Shown: piece by piece, positions 33,486 to 42,787 of the stretch
Layout: each line of letters opens with the position of its first letter
Numbering within the stretch: position 1 is the first letter of the stretch
DNA from: Coriobacteriales bacterium
Lineage (GTDB): Bacteria > Actinomycetota > Coriobacteriia > Coriobacteriales > UBA8131
Reading direction: 5' to 3'
Assembly (NCBI GenBank): GCA_031282405.1
Contig: JAITDU010000050.1
Coordinates: 1-42,787 of the forward strand
DNA length: 42,787 nucleotides
Notes under the pieces: model-generated
What the model was told of the DNA's origin: nothing
The model's database searches: none
What the model saw: only the letters and a program-made list of their open reading frames with translations
Made by a program: the position numbers and the translations under genes

Positions 33486-34781
33486 CTACTCGTCGCTCTC
33501 GCCACTTTCTAAAAGCGCGACACTCTCTGTGCTGGGCAACTCCTGGACCTTGCCCAACCGGCGCGAGATGTTGCGAGTCTTGGAGCTCACCTTTTCCATC
33601 TCGTTGGAAGCGGCATCCAGTTTCTTCTTGACGTTTTCCAGCAGCGTATCAAAGCGGGAGAACTCCGTCTTGATTGCTCCCAGCAGCTGCCATACCTCGC
33701 TCGAGCGCTTTTCTATTGCCAGGGTTCTAAAGCCCATCTGTAAGCTGGAGAGAAAGGCCGCAAGGTTCGTTGGCCCCACCACCGTGACCTTATAGTCGCG
33801 CTGCAATTCCTCGAAAAGGCCCGGTGTGCGCAGGATCTCGGCATAAAGCCCCTCGGTGGGTACAAACATGATGGCAAAGTCCGTGGTTATGGGTGGATTG
33901 ATGTACTTGTTGCGGATATCTTTGGCAAACGTACGGACAGATTTGGCCAGACGGGCAGATAATGCCGGCACCTCTGCTGCCGACTCGCCGCCCAGGCCTT
34001 CCAGGGCTGCCAACAGTCGCTCGTAGTCCTCCAGCGGGAACTTGGAGTCTATGGGCAGGAGCAACTCCGCTCCGGACTCGTCTTTGGACGGTAGCTTGAC
34101 GGCGTATTCCACACGTTCCTGGCTCCGTGGTTTTACGGCGGCATTGGTCAGGTATTGCTCTGGCGAGAGTATCTGTTCTAAGATGGCTCCCAGTTGGTAT
34201 TCGCCCAGGTTGCCACGGGTTTTGACCCCGGACAGCACTTTTTTGAGGTCATCAACGCCGCCGGCCAGCTTTTGCATCTCGCCCAGGCCGCGGTGTACCT
34301 GCTCCAGCCGCTCACTTATCAGTTTAAAAGACTCCGAAAAGCGCTTCTCGACCGTGTGGGTCAGCTTCTCATCAACAGTCTGGCGCATCTGTTCCAGTTT
34401 GGCCTCGTTGCCCTCCTGTAACTGCAAGAGTTGTTTTTCCACCGACTCACGGTTATCACTGAGCAGACGGTCCAGCGTCTCGCGGTTTTGCGTGAGCTGC
34501 GCGTTCAGCGTCTCGCGGTTGCTGGCGAGGTTGCGACTCATGGCCTCCTCAAAACGCGCCAGAGAGTTGGCCTGTTCCTCTCGATTCTCACGCAACAGGC
34601 GACCGGTCATCTCCAACTCGGCGTTGCGGGCTTCCAGGGCGGCAGCCCTGGTGGCGGCGCTTTCTGCCGCGCTCGCGCTCGTTTTTCTCCGCAGGCTAAA
34701 AAGCAGGGCCACGGCCACAATCAGCAGGATTATCGCGACTGTCAGGGCAGCCACCAGGGTATAGATGAGCGTTTGGTCCAT
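33486..34781 (-). CDS. rmuC: DNA recombination protein RmuC
   Basis: 431 residues. A single N-terminal membrane helix (about 7-30), a coiled-coil stretch (about 40-165) with a repeated NRETLxxLLxxNRES pattern, then the RmuC domain (PF02646) with RGNLGEYQLGAILEQIL, DSKFPLEDYERL and TTDFAIMFVPTEGLYAEIL. RmuC limits inversions at short inverted repeats and has a PD-(D/E)xK-like nuclease core. ATG 34781 is the start; promoters for it and purA lie in the 197-nt divergent gap. Confidence 0.93.
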   Translation of the reverse strand: MDQTLIYTLVAALTVAIILLIVAVALLFSLRRKTSASAAESAATRAAALEARNAELEMTGRLLRENREEQANSLARFEEAMSRNLASNRETLNAQLTQNRETLDRLLSDNRESVEKQLLQLQEGNEAKLEQMRQTVDEKLTHTVEKRFSESFKLISERLEQVHRGLGEMQKLAGGVDDLKKVLSGVKTRGNLGEYQLGAILEQILSPEQYLTNAAVKPRSQERVEYAVKLPSKDESGAELLLPIDSKFPLEDYERLLAALEGLGGESAAEVPALSARLAKSVRTFAKDIRNKYINPPITTDFAIMFVPTEGLYAEILRTPGLFEELQRDYKVTVVGPTNLAAFLSSLQMGFRTLAIEKRSSEVWQLLGAIKTEFSRFDTLLENVKKKLDAASNEMEKVSSKTRNISRRLGKVQELPSTESVALLESGESDE

Positions 34782-34886
34782 TGAGACTCCTTATCGCAGG
34801 GCTGTTTCCATTATACTTGTGAGCACGGCTCAACGTGAGCAGATCTGCGGTCGTTTTGCCAAGACTGCCCGTAACTGCCGTTCGAC

Positions 34887-34916
34887 CGCCGTTCAACGGC
34901 GATATACTATTATAAT
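34887..34916 (+). promoter_or_regulatory. purA promoter region with palindrome
   Basis: TATAAT (34911-34916) and an overlapping TATACT (34903-34908) sit just after the 15-nt palindrome CGCCGTT-C-AACGGCG (34887-34901). The palindrome covers the -35 position, so a repressor could act there. Another GCCGTTCGAC copy lies just upstream. Confidence 0.45.
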
Positions 34917-34945
34917 AGCATAAATAGCGAGATACGAGAAAATAG

Positions 34946-36277
<1,332 letters not shown>

Positions 36278-36379
36278 GGCTTATAGTGTGCGTCGTGCTC
36301 GTAGGGCTTAGTGCTGCCAGGGCACTGCTTGTCAACGGGAAAAAGTTTTTGGCGCCTGCTGCCACCTGACTTATCTGAC

Positions 36380-37594
36380 CTAAAGAGAATTTTTGTTATC
36401 GTCTGGCGTCGAGGCAGGATGCTCAAGCAAAAGGTCTCTGTCGCTATCTGGTGTCGAGGCGGAATGCTCCGGTAGAAGATCCTGGAGCCTGCCCGGCGCC
36501 AGGCGTTTATTTGGGTCGGCAGCGGTGGCCGCGGGAAGCTCAGGATGCTTTTCTCCCTGCTTTTTACTGCCCGAGGCAAAGCTACGAGTACGATGGATAA
36601 GCACGGCACCAATCGCAAATGGCATCCAGAACACGAGCCCGCGATACACGAGTGCCACAGCTGTACCCACAGCGGTAGAGACTCCATAGGCCGCCAGCAG
36701 GGTAACCGTGGCCACCTCGACGACTCCTACCCCTTGCGGCGTAATCGAGATCATCGCGAACAGCGTAGCCACGACGTAACCACCAATAAGTGCGCTGGGC
36801 GCGTCCAGCCCAAAGGCCACTCCTACCAAACAGAAGCAGACCAACTCGCAAAGCGAGGCCACGATCGAGAACAGGAACACCCGCATGGCCTTGTGGGGGT
36901 TGTGGCCGATAGTGCCGGCGGCCTCCGAAAAGCTCTCGACGAGCGTCTGTGCCCAGGGCTTTATCTCCTTGCCCTTTCTAAAGCGCATCGAAAGCCTGTT
37001 GACCAGACGCTCAACAGGCCGCAGTATCGACACCACCAGATTGGGATTTTTGCGGCCAACAATCATAATGCCGCCCATGCCGCCCACCAAAAACACCACG
37101 AACAGCAGCATCAAAAGCCATAATGGGTCCAAATGGCCCGTAAACTGCAAGACGATGAAACCTCCGACCATAATCGTGAGAAAACCACCCTCGATACTCA
37201 TCTGCATCAACAGTGCGGCACTTGTTGCTCGGCCAACGGGGATACCACGCTTACGAGAGTCGTCGATGACCAGTCCGGCGCCTGCCATATTCAGCGACGG
37301 GGCGATTGTGTTCATGAAAAACGTGCCAAAAACCAAGGGAAGAGTGTCGCGGGCACGGCGCTGCTCTCCCACGGTTCTAAAGGCAGCGGCATAGGCAAAG
37401 GACTGGGCAAAGTATTTACCCAGTTGGCTGAGCACGGCCAGCACTAAAGGAATAATTGCGCCGCCCTGCATGGTTTCGAGCAGCTCAAAGAACTGGTCAC
37501 CACGCAACAGCACTACCGAAAGCGCGATGACGATGACCACTCCGATGATCAGTTTTCGTAAGTTTCCGCCTTGCATAATGGTAAACAGTACCAC
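36380..37594 (-). CDS. YbhN/UPF0104-type membrane protein (LPG synthase TM-domain family)
   Basis: 404 residues with about eight membrane helices. The FMNTIAPSLNMAGAGLVIDDSRKRGIP segment and MISITPQGVGVVEVATVTLL match the lysylphosphatidylglycerol synthase transmembrane family (PF03706), which lacks the catalytic GNAT domain here. Such proteins are proposed lipid flippases. The C-terminal 55 residues are cytoplasmic and repetitive (LLPEHSASTPDSDRD, LLLEHPASTPDDNKN). GTG 37594 is the longest start; ATG 37576 (MQGGNLRKLI) is equally plausible, and neither has a good ribosome binding site. Convergent with purA. Confidence 0.8.
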   Translation of the reverse strand: MVLFTIMQGGNLRKLIIGVVIVIALSVVLLRGDQFFELLETMQGGAIIPLVLAVLSQLGKYFAQSFAYAAAFRTVGEQRRARDTLPLVFGTFFMNTIAPSLNMAGAGLVIDDSRKRGIPVGRATSAALLMQMSIEGGFLTIMVGGFIVLQFTGHLDPLWLLMLLFVVFLVGGMGGIMIVGRKNPNLVVSILRPVERLVNRLSMRFRKGKEIKPWAQTLVESFSEAAGTIGHNPHKAMRVFLFSIVASLCELVCFCLVGVAFGLDAPSALIGGYVVATLFAMISITPQGVGVVEVATVTLLAAYGVSTAVGTAVALVYRGLVFWMPFAIGAVLIHRTRSFASGSKKQGEKHPELPAATAADPNKRLAPGRLQDLLPEHSASTPDSDRDLLLEHPASTPDDNKNSL

Positions 37595-37868
37595 ACCAGC
37601 GCCAAGCGTGCGCCCACCAGCAGGCGTAAGTCAGCAAACTGTGAACACAGCCTCTGTGACTAGATTCTCAATCCGCGCCCTCTCCTCTGGCTTTAAACTT
37701 TATAAACCCGCACCGGCCGCCTCGGCATACTGCTCCGGCATTCCGGCACGGTATTTTTCCGCCATTGGATAATTGTCAGTCAAATGTTTACGTTTCTCAC
37801 CACCAAGCGCGAATACAGCCTGTACAATGTTCCCTAACGAATTTGTTGGATTCCGGATGCACTGGCTT

Positions 37869-37913
37869 TGCCGAACCTGCCGGATTTGCCGGATTCGCCG
37901 AATTCGCCGAATT
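37869..37913. repeat. 9-nt tandem repeat, five copies
   Basis: Units TGCCGAACC, TGCCGGATT, TGCCGGATT, CGCCGAATT and CGCCGAATT. Nine nucleotides keep any frame open, which makes an upstream open frame appear before the Fic gene. The remainder of 37595-37973 holds no gene I can support. Confidence 0.75.
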
Positions 37914-37973
37914 TGTCAGACCTGCACAGCACGGACCTATCTGCACATAAGCCCTCAGGGAGAGGAGTACATC

Positions 37974-38717
37974 ATGAGTGAAGAGCTGGATTTACTTATA
38001 CGAGAGGCCGACAAGAAAAAGGCCCAGCTTTCGCAAAAACCGCCGCTCGCTCCCGATGTCGAAGACGCCTATCAGGAGCGTTTTTTGTTCGCCGACATCT
38101 ATAACTCTCTGGCCATTGAGGGCAACGAACTCAATCAGGATGAGGTCGAGCGCATTCTTACCAACAACGAGGTTATCAGCGGAAAGTCGCTCTCTGATCA
38201 CCTCGGTGTGGTCGGTTACCGTGACGCTATTATATTAACACATGAATATATTAGTTCTAATACCCGCATTACCGAGCACGAGATACGCAAGCTCCACTAC
38301 AAATTACTTATCGCCCATCAACAGGCCAGTGGTGAGTACCGTAACTTTAATATGATGATCAGGGGACATCGGCCCACCTCCTATGAGAAGGTTCCCTATA
38401 AAATGGTGCAATTGGTGGACAGAATCGGTACCATTGAAGACGAACACCCCTTGGAAGCCATCGCTTTTTTCCATTTACGCCTGGAGAAGATCCATCCTTT
38501 TGGTGACGGTAATGGCCGCGTGGGCAGACTTATCGTCAACACGATGCTGGCCCAGGCTGACTACCCCCAGGTTATCTTCCCAGTCGAGCAAAAACAGCGT
38601 TATTACCAGGCGCTGGAGGCCTATGACGGCCTCAATGGCAATCCACGGGTCGAACCGATGCAATTATTCTTGGCTGAGCTGGTTGTGCGTCAGCTTGACA
38701 CACTGTTAGAACTTTGA
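37974..38717 (+). CDS. Class II Fic protein (AMP transferase type)
   Basis: 247 residues. Fic motif HPFGDGNGRVGR at 174-185, with catalytic His174 and the anion-binding Asp/Gly/Asn/Arg residues all present, so AMPylation of a Tyr, Ser or Thr is expected. The N-terminal SLAIEGNE (45-52) fits the inhibitory helix motif (S/T)xxxEGN, so activity is probably held back by Glu49 in cis (class II). The beta-hairpin flap is around 120-140 (GEYRNFNMMIRGHRPTSYEKVP). ATG 37974 has GAGGAG 7 nt upstream; the open frame before it is noncoding repeat. The target is unknown. No antitoxin gene is adjacent, as expected for a self-inhibited enzyme. Confidence 0.92.
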   Translation: MSEELDLLIREADKKKAQLSQKPPLAPDVEDAYQERFLFADIYNSLAIEGNELNQDEVERILTNNEVISGKSLSDHLGVVGYRDAIILTHEYISSNTRITEHEIRKLHYKLLIAHQQASGEYRNFNMMIRGHRPTSYEKVPYKMVQLVDRIGTIEDEHPLEAIAFFHLRLEKIHPFGDGNGRVGRLIVNTMLAQADYPQVIFPVEQKQRYYQALEAYDGLNGNPRVEPMQLFLAELVVRQLDTLLEL

Positions 38718-38859
38718 GATTGTTACCACAGATAGCTGCTGGAACTTTGGCGGAATTGTTGCGGTCACAACGCGATGCCGACACCGGTGTCTTTCAGGCA
38801 ATCGCCAAGATTCTGACGGTGTTGTTGTAGCGTGCAAGAAATTTGAGGGAGTTCAAGCT

Positions 38860-39573
38860 ATGCGTATAATCGTTGCCCCTGATCCTGTATTGAGGCAAAA
38901 ATGTTCGTCGGTTACTCCCGAGGAACTGCCCAAGCTGACCAAAAAGGCCAAGCAGATGGCAAAGCTGATGTACAAGAGTGAGGGGTGTGGCCTGGCAGCA
39001 CCGCAGGTGGGCATTGCCAAGCGTCTGATAGTCATCGATACCAACACCCCAAAAGAAGGGGAGAAGTTCGAGCCAAACCCCACGTTCCTCGTAAATCCGG
39101 TATTGAGCCGCCTCTCGGATGAGAAAGACACCTGTTCGGAGGGCTGTCTGTCTATCCCCGGCATTTCTATCGACATTGAGCGAGCCACAGAGCTTGAGCT
39201 TGATGCTCTGGATTTGGATGGTAACGAGGTGCACATTGAGGCGAGTGGCTTTGCTGCCCGGGCGTTGCAGCATGAACTGGATCATCTTGACGGCATTACG
39301 ATGTTTGAGCATCTGGATCCTATCAGTCGTATCGAAAAGTTGCAGGAATTTGAACAGGCCAAAGCCGCCGGAGCCAAACCCGGCGACACCGGCACCACCA
39401 GCAACGCCGGCGACACCGGCACCACCAAAAGCAGCTCCGCCGCTGGCGTGGCTGCCCCTTCCACCTCCGCTGCCGCTCCTTCTGATTCCACGGCCGGCAT
39501 GGTCGTCCCTTCCGGCACCTGCACCACCAATACGTCTCCCCAAATCACCGCCCACGGCAAGGACAGTTCGTGA
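38860..39573 (+). CDS. def: Peptide deformylase with low-complexity C-terminal tail
   Basis: Removes the formyl group from new N-termini. Residues 1-170 form the enzyme: GCGLAAPQVG at 42-51, EGCLSIPG at 94-101 (metal ligand Cys96), and QHELDHLDG at 137-145 (His138, His142 ligands; Glu139 catalytic). Residues 171-237 are an extra Gly/Thr/Ser/Ala-rich tail with a duplicated GDTGTT unit (27-nt DNA repeat, copies starting 39381 and 39408). GAGGGAG precedes the ATG by 8 nt. Overlaps fmt by 4 nt, a conserved pair acting at the two ends of the formyl-Met cycle. Confidence 0.94.
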   Translation: MRIIVAPDPVLRQKCSSVTPEELPKLTKKAKQMAKLMYKSEGCGLAAPQVGIAKRLIVIDTNTPKEGEKFEPNPTFLVNPVLSRLSDEKDTCSEGCLSIPGISIDIERATELELDALDLDGNEVHIEASGFAARALQHELDHLDGITMFEHLDPISRIEKLQEFEQAKAAGAKPGDTGTTSNAGDTGTTKSSSAAGVAAPSTSAAAPSDSTAGMVVPSGTCTTNTSPQITAHGKDSS

Positions 39574-40502
39574 ACATCGTTTTCATGGGCACACCCACGT
39601 TCGCGCTGCCTACGCTGGAGGTTCTGGCCGAGCGCTATCACGTACACGCGGTATTCACCCGTCCTGACGCTGTGTCGCATCGAGGGAGCAAGCCCCTGCC
39701 CTCCCTCGTCAAGGCCCGCGCTTTGGAATTGGGCATACCGGTGCATACGCCACGATCATTCTTCTCCCACTACGAGGACGGCTCGCCCGTCTTTGACACC
39801 CATGGTCAGCGCGTCATAGATGCCGAGGCTCTGGCCGCTCTCGCTGCCTATCAACCGAATGCGATAGTGGTCGCCGCTTATGGGCTTATTTTGCCAGCGG
39901 AGGTTTTGGCCCTGCCTACTGCCGCCTGCGTTAATGTGCACGCCTCGCTCCTGCCCCGCTGGCGTGGTGCCGCTCCTATCCAGCGGGCTATTTTAGCAGG
40001 GGACAAGAAAACAGGCGTCAGCATCATGCGTATGGAGGTCGGCTTGGACACGGGGCCGTTTTGCTTGCGTGGATCCCTATCGGCCCTTGGCAAGAACTAC
40101 CAAGAACTTATAGTGGAGCTCGGAGAGCTGGGTAGCAGGCTTATCGGTGAGGTACTGCCGACTATCGTCTGCGGCAGTGCCCGATGGATTGAGCAAGACG
40201 AGCGGCTTGTAACCTATGCCAACAAGGTCGAAAAGGGCAGTATCGACTTAGATCCCACGCTGAACGCAGCCGAAAACATCAATCGCGTGCGCGCTTCTTC
40301 TCACCACGCGCGGTGCCGCAGCGTCATCTTGGGACAGCCGGCGATGATACTGGCGGCTCGAGTGGCTCATACACCTAACTCCCGCGACCTGTTTTTTGAG
40401 TGTGCTGACGGTCCTATTGAAATAACCGAGCTCAAACCGGATGGCAGGCGAGCAATGAGCGGTCGGGCCTTTAAGGCGGGGCATAGTAAGCAAACAGAAT
40501 AA
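39570..40502 (+). CDS. fmt: Methionyl-tRNA formyltransferase
   Basis: Formylates initiator Met-tRNA from 10-formyl-THF. 310 residues. N-terminal formyltransferase fold MNIVFMGTPTFALPTLEVL; active site VNVHASLLPRWRGAAPIQ with Asn122 and His124, and the catalytic Asp160 in MEVGLDTGP. The C-terminal OB-like tRNA-binding domain begins near 210. Starts at GTG 39570, overlapping the def stop (GTGA), with AAGGA 7 nt upstream, so translation is coupled to def. Confidence 0.95.
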   Translation: MNIVFMGTPTFALPTLEVLAERYHVHAVFTRPDAVSHRGSKPLPSLVKARALELGIPVHTPRSFFSHYEDGSPVFDTHGQRVIDAEALAALAAYQPNAIVVAAYGLILPAEVLALPTAACVNVHASLLPRWRGAAPIQRAILAGDKKTGVSIMRMEVGLDTGPFCLRGSLSALGKNYQELIVELGELGSRLIGEVLPTIVCGSARWIEQDERLVTYANKVEKGSIDLDPTLNAAENINRVRASSHHARCRSVILGQPAMILAARVAHTPNSRDLFFECADGPIEITELKPDGRRAMSGRAFKAGHSKQTE

Positions 40503-40537
40503 ATGAAACAAGATAAATAAGTAAAAGGAGTGTGATC

Positions 40538-41515
40538 ATGCGTACCAGTCTGATAATGCAAGTCTTAGGCGTTGCCGAGGCTGCTGCTATCGCCGCGGCT
40601 GAATACAACGGTCGCGGTGATAAGGTTGCCGCCGACCAGGCTGCCACCGAGGCCATGCGCCGGGCCTTTAATGACATCGACTTTGCCGGACGGATCGTCA
40701 TCGGCGAGGGAGAGCGCGACCAGGCACCGATGCTCTACATCGGTGAGGAGGTGGGCCAAGGCGGCGTAGGCAGCGAGAAGATCGACATCGCCGTAGACCC
40801 GTTAGAGGGCACGAACCTCTGTGCCTATAACCGTCCCAACGCTCTCACCACGATAGCCATTGCCCCCAAGGGCAGCCTGTTGTTTGCACCCGACACCTAT
40901 ATGTGGAAGATAGCCGCCGGCCCGGCCAGCGCAGGGCGGGTGCATATCGACGCGCCGCCAGCACAGAATGTGGCCGCTGTGGCCGATAACCTCGGTAAGC
41001 CCATCAGCGAGGTCAATGTTTGTATACTGCTGCGCAAGCGTCACGAGGAGCTTATTGCCGCCGTACGCGCCACCGGTGCTCGCGTACGGTTGATTGATGA
41101 CGGCGACGTCTTTGGAGCTATCGCCAGCGCTGTGCCAAACACCGGCATCGATCTGTACCTGGGCAGCGGTGGCGCGCCCGAAGGCGTGTTGGCAGCAGCG
41201 GGTCTCAAGGCTATTGGTGGCACGTTCATGGGGCGTCTGGCCTTCGATCTGGATCCCGATGGTGCCGCTAAACGCGAACGAGCACTTAAGACCGCCGGCA
41301 TTGATCTGGATGCTCCCTTGACAATGGATACTCTGGTGCGCACCGACGACGCGGCTTTCATCGCCTGCGGTGTTACCGACGGCGAGATGCTGGCCGGTGT
41401 TTCCAAACAAGGTGGCTCTCTTACTACGACATCGATTATCATGGATGCTGCCGATAAGACCGTGCGCTTTATCAAGACCATCAGACGCGGTCAAACCGGT
41501 AGTATTCAGTTCTAG
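40538..41515 (+). CDS. glpX: Class II fructose-1,6-bisphosphatase GlpX
   Basis: Hydrolyses fructose-1,6-bisphosphate to fructose-6-phosphate in gluconeogenesis. 325 residues. Metal and substrate motifs: [15 protein letters not shown] around 55-69, [14 protein letters not shown] around 82-95, and [23 protein letters not shown] and GGTFMGRL, all typical of class II. AAAGGAG lies 7 nt before ATG 40538; an in-frame GTG at 40532 is too close to that site. The gap from fmt is 35 nt, so it may share the def-fmt transcript, which ends at the hairpin beyond 41554. Confidence 0.95.
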   Translation: MRTSLIMQVLGVAEAAAIAAAEYNGRGDKVAADQAATEAMRRAFNDIDFAGRIVIGEGERDQAPMLYIGEEVGQGGVGSEKIDIAVDPLEGTNLCAYNRPNALTTIAIAPKGSLLFAPDTYMWKIAAGPASAGRVHIDAPPAQNVAAVADNLGKPISEVNVCILLRKRHEELIAAVRATGARVRLIDDGDVFGAIASAVPNTGIDLYLGSGGAPEGVLAAAGLKAIGGTFMGRLAFDLDPDGAAKRERALKTAGIDLDAPLTMDTLVRTDDAAFIACGVTDGEMLAGVSKQGGSLTTTSIIMDAADKTVRFIKTIRRGQTGSIQF

Positions 41516-41553
41516 TGTTTTTGTCACTGCGGACGGAACAGCACCTCTTTGTG

Positions 41554-41591
41554 AGCAGCATCTGTCTGTTGCAGCAGACAGATGCTGCTTT
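41554..41591 (+). terminator. Rho-independent terminator after glpX
   Basis: Perfect 15-bp stem, AGCAGCATCTGTCTG (41554-41568) with CAGACAGATGCTGCT (41575-41589), 6-nt loop TTGCAG, then a short TTT. The T-tract is brief but the stem is very strong. Confidence 0.75.
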
Positions 41592-41642
41592 GACCCTGCA
41601 TGCTCAAAACGTCATAACAAACACAACAGAGAAAGGCCACCG

Positions 41643-42787
41643 ATGATATTGGACTTCCTACGTAAGAGCGACCCCTTGATTGCCAATCTGGTCCAGGCCG
41701 AGTTGGATCGGCAGCGCAACTGCATTGAACTTATCGCCTCAGAGAACTTTATCTCTCCTGCTGTCATGGAGGCCATGGGCTCGGTGCTTTCCAACAAATA
41801 TGCCGAGGGTTTGCCCAGCGCGCGTTATTATGGCGGCTGTCATGTGGTCGACGATGTTGAGGTCGCGGCTATCGAGCGGGCCTGCGAGCTGTTTGGCTGC
41901 AACTATGCCAATGTCCAGGCGCACAGCGGGGTCAGCGCAAACATTGCTGCCTATCTGGCTACGGTCCAGCCCGGCGACACCATTTTAGGTATGTCGCTGG
42001 CCCATGGTGGACACCTCAGCCACGGCTCGCCAGTCAACTTCTCTGGCATCCTCTACAACATGGTGTCGTATGGCGTCAATCCTAAAACCGAGGTCATCGA
42101 CATGGACGAGGTCGAAGCCCAGGCCTTAAAGCACCGGCCCAAAATGATCATCGTTGGTGCCTCGGCCTATCCGCGTACATTGGACTTTGCGGCCTTCGGG
42201 AGAATAGCCCAAAAGGTCGGCGCCTACCTTGTGGCCGACATTGCCCATATTGCCGGGCTGATAGCCGGAGGTGTTCACCCCAGCCCAATACCCTATGCCG
42301 ACATCTGCACCTCGACGACCCATAAGACCCTGCGCGGCCCACGCGGTGGTTTTTTGCTTTCCAACGAAGAGCAACTGGCCAACAAGATCAACAAGGCTAT
42401 CTTCCCGGGCTCGCAAGGCGGGCCCTTGATGCATGTGATAGCGGCAAAGGCTGTGGCGTTTGCCGAGGCTCTGACCCCAGAGTATCGGCACTATACGGCC
42501 CAGATCATCAAGAATACGCGGGCTATCGGCGAGGGCATGGCCGAGGGTGGTCTGCGTCTGGTGTCCGGGGGTACCGATAACCATCTCTGCCTCGTCGATC
42601 TTACGGCCGCCGATATTACGGGCAAAGAGGCCGAGGCCCTGCTTGAAGGTCTGGGCATAACCGCCAATAAAAATGCTATTCCATTTGACACATTATCGCC
42701 CAATATCACGAGCGGCATCCGTGTCGGCACGGCCGCGATGACGACCCGAGGCTTTGATGAGCAGGAGGCCCACCAGGTCGGTCAACT
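41643..42787 (+). CDS. glyA: Serine hydroxymethyltransferase (3' end outside the window)
   Basis: Interconverts serine and glycine with THF to supply one-carbon units. 381 codons are present; the family has about 415-430, so the C terminus lies beyond the window. Motifs: [29 protein letters not shown] near 29-57, [14 protein letters not shown], the PLP lysine in [13 protein letters not shown] (Lys228), and [41 protein letters not shown] replaces the common YAEGYPGKRYYGG. AAAGG lies about 9 nt before the ATG. The preceding terminator separates it from glpX. Confidence 0.96.
   Translation, partial: MILDFLRKSDPLIANLVQAELDRQRNCIELIASENFISPAVMEAMGSVLSNKYAEGLPSARYYGGCHVVDDVEVAAIERACELFGCNYANVQAHSGVSANIAAYLATVQPGDTILGMSLAHGGHLSHGSPVNFSGILYNMVSYGVNPKTEVIDMDEVEAQALKHRPKMIIVGASAYPRTLDFAAFGRIAQKVGAYLVADIAHIAGLIAGGVHPSPIPYADICTSTTHKTLRGPRGGFLLSNEEQLANKINKAIFPGSQGGPLMHVIAAKAVAFAEALTPEYRHYTAQIIKNTRAIGEGMAEGGLRLVSGGTDNHLCLVDLTAADITGKEAEALLEGLGITANKNAIPFDTLSPNITSGIRVGTAAMTTRGFDEQEAHQVGQ

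Noticed and set aside
37773-37973. N-terminal extension of the Fic frame
   Set aside because: It is made of Cys/Arg-rich repeat translation from the 9-nt array; the ATG at 37974 has a good GAGGAG site and gives the normal Fic start.

Overview
The window looks like a chromosomal segment of a Gram-positive actinobacterium, most likely from the class Coriobacteriia. This is inference from gene content. Supporting points are the order rpsF-ssb-rpsR-rplI-dnaB, a Mycobacterium-type dCTP deaminase, lgt next to lipoproteins, a huge SpaA/SdrD-type surface protein, and small repeat elements around the tRNA gene of a kind I remember from Eggerthella-like genomes. No rRNA, CRISPR array, integrase or transposase is visible.

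1-2130: a terminator for a gene left of the window, an orphan type IV prepilin-like gene, a short tandem-repeat tract, and a reverse-strand DUF3089 alpha/beta hydrolase. 2131-5900: an accessory, repeat-rich stretch. It holds a 22-bp perfect hairpin, a 16-bp inverted repeat, a 13-bp tandem repeat and tRNA-Ser(UGA). A fold-back module built from pieces of the tRNA 3' end follows the tRNA. Then come an AAA/DUF4143 ATPase with a nuclease-like C terminus, a frameshifted and truncated RhuM pseudogene, and a reverse-strand DUF5674/helical-protein pair with partial copies of its own 3' end. It reads as a decayed tRNA-linked island.

5960-15342: mostly core genes on the plus strand: an ACT protein, tadA, ispE (start region tandemly duplicated), a NifU-like scaffold, dcd, a Cys-rich protein, lgt, an OFA-type MFS transporter, and an MMPL exporter followed by a lipoprotein with xxxLxxG repeats. 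15343-29497: a structured leader and a single 13.8-kb gene for a 4605-residue surface protein. Its order is signal peptide, about a dozen SpaA/Cna-B-like modules, seven SdrD B-like calcium modules, two InlB/Flg_new repeats around a proline-rich linker, and a three-helix membrane anchor in place of an LPXTG motif.

29498-30112 is intergenic, with a hairpin, a terminator, a triple 11-bp-phased TTAAGG repeat (Pho-box-like) and the rpsF promoter. 30113-33417 is the S6-SSB-S18-L9-DnaB operon, in which L9 carries an unusual 125-residue acidic tail. After it come rmuC (minus), purA (plus), a YbhN/UPF0104-type membrane protein (minus), a class II Fic protein, def-fmt, glpX, a strong terminator and a 3'-truncated glyA.

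The core genes cover replication, translation initiation (formyl-Met-tRNA made by Fmt and deformylated by Def), tRNA editing, nucleotide and isoprenoid synthesis, gluconeogenesis and one-carbon metabolism. The accessory content concerns the cell surface (pilin, giant adhesin, lipoprotein/MMPL export) and island-type genes. The best candidates for undescribed biology are the tRNA-Ser-derived fold-back module, the giant adhesin with its multi-pass anchor and structured leader, the phased TTAAGG array, and the acidic L9 extension.
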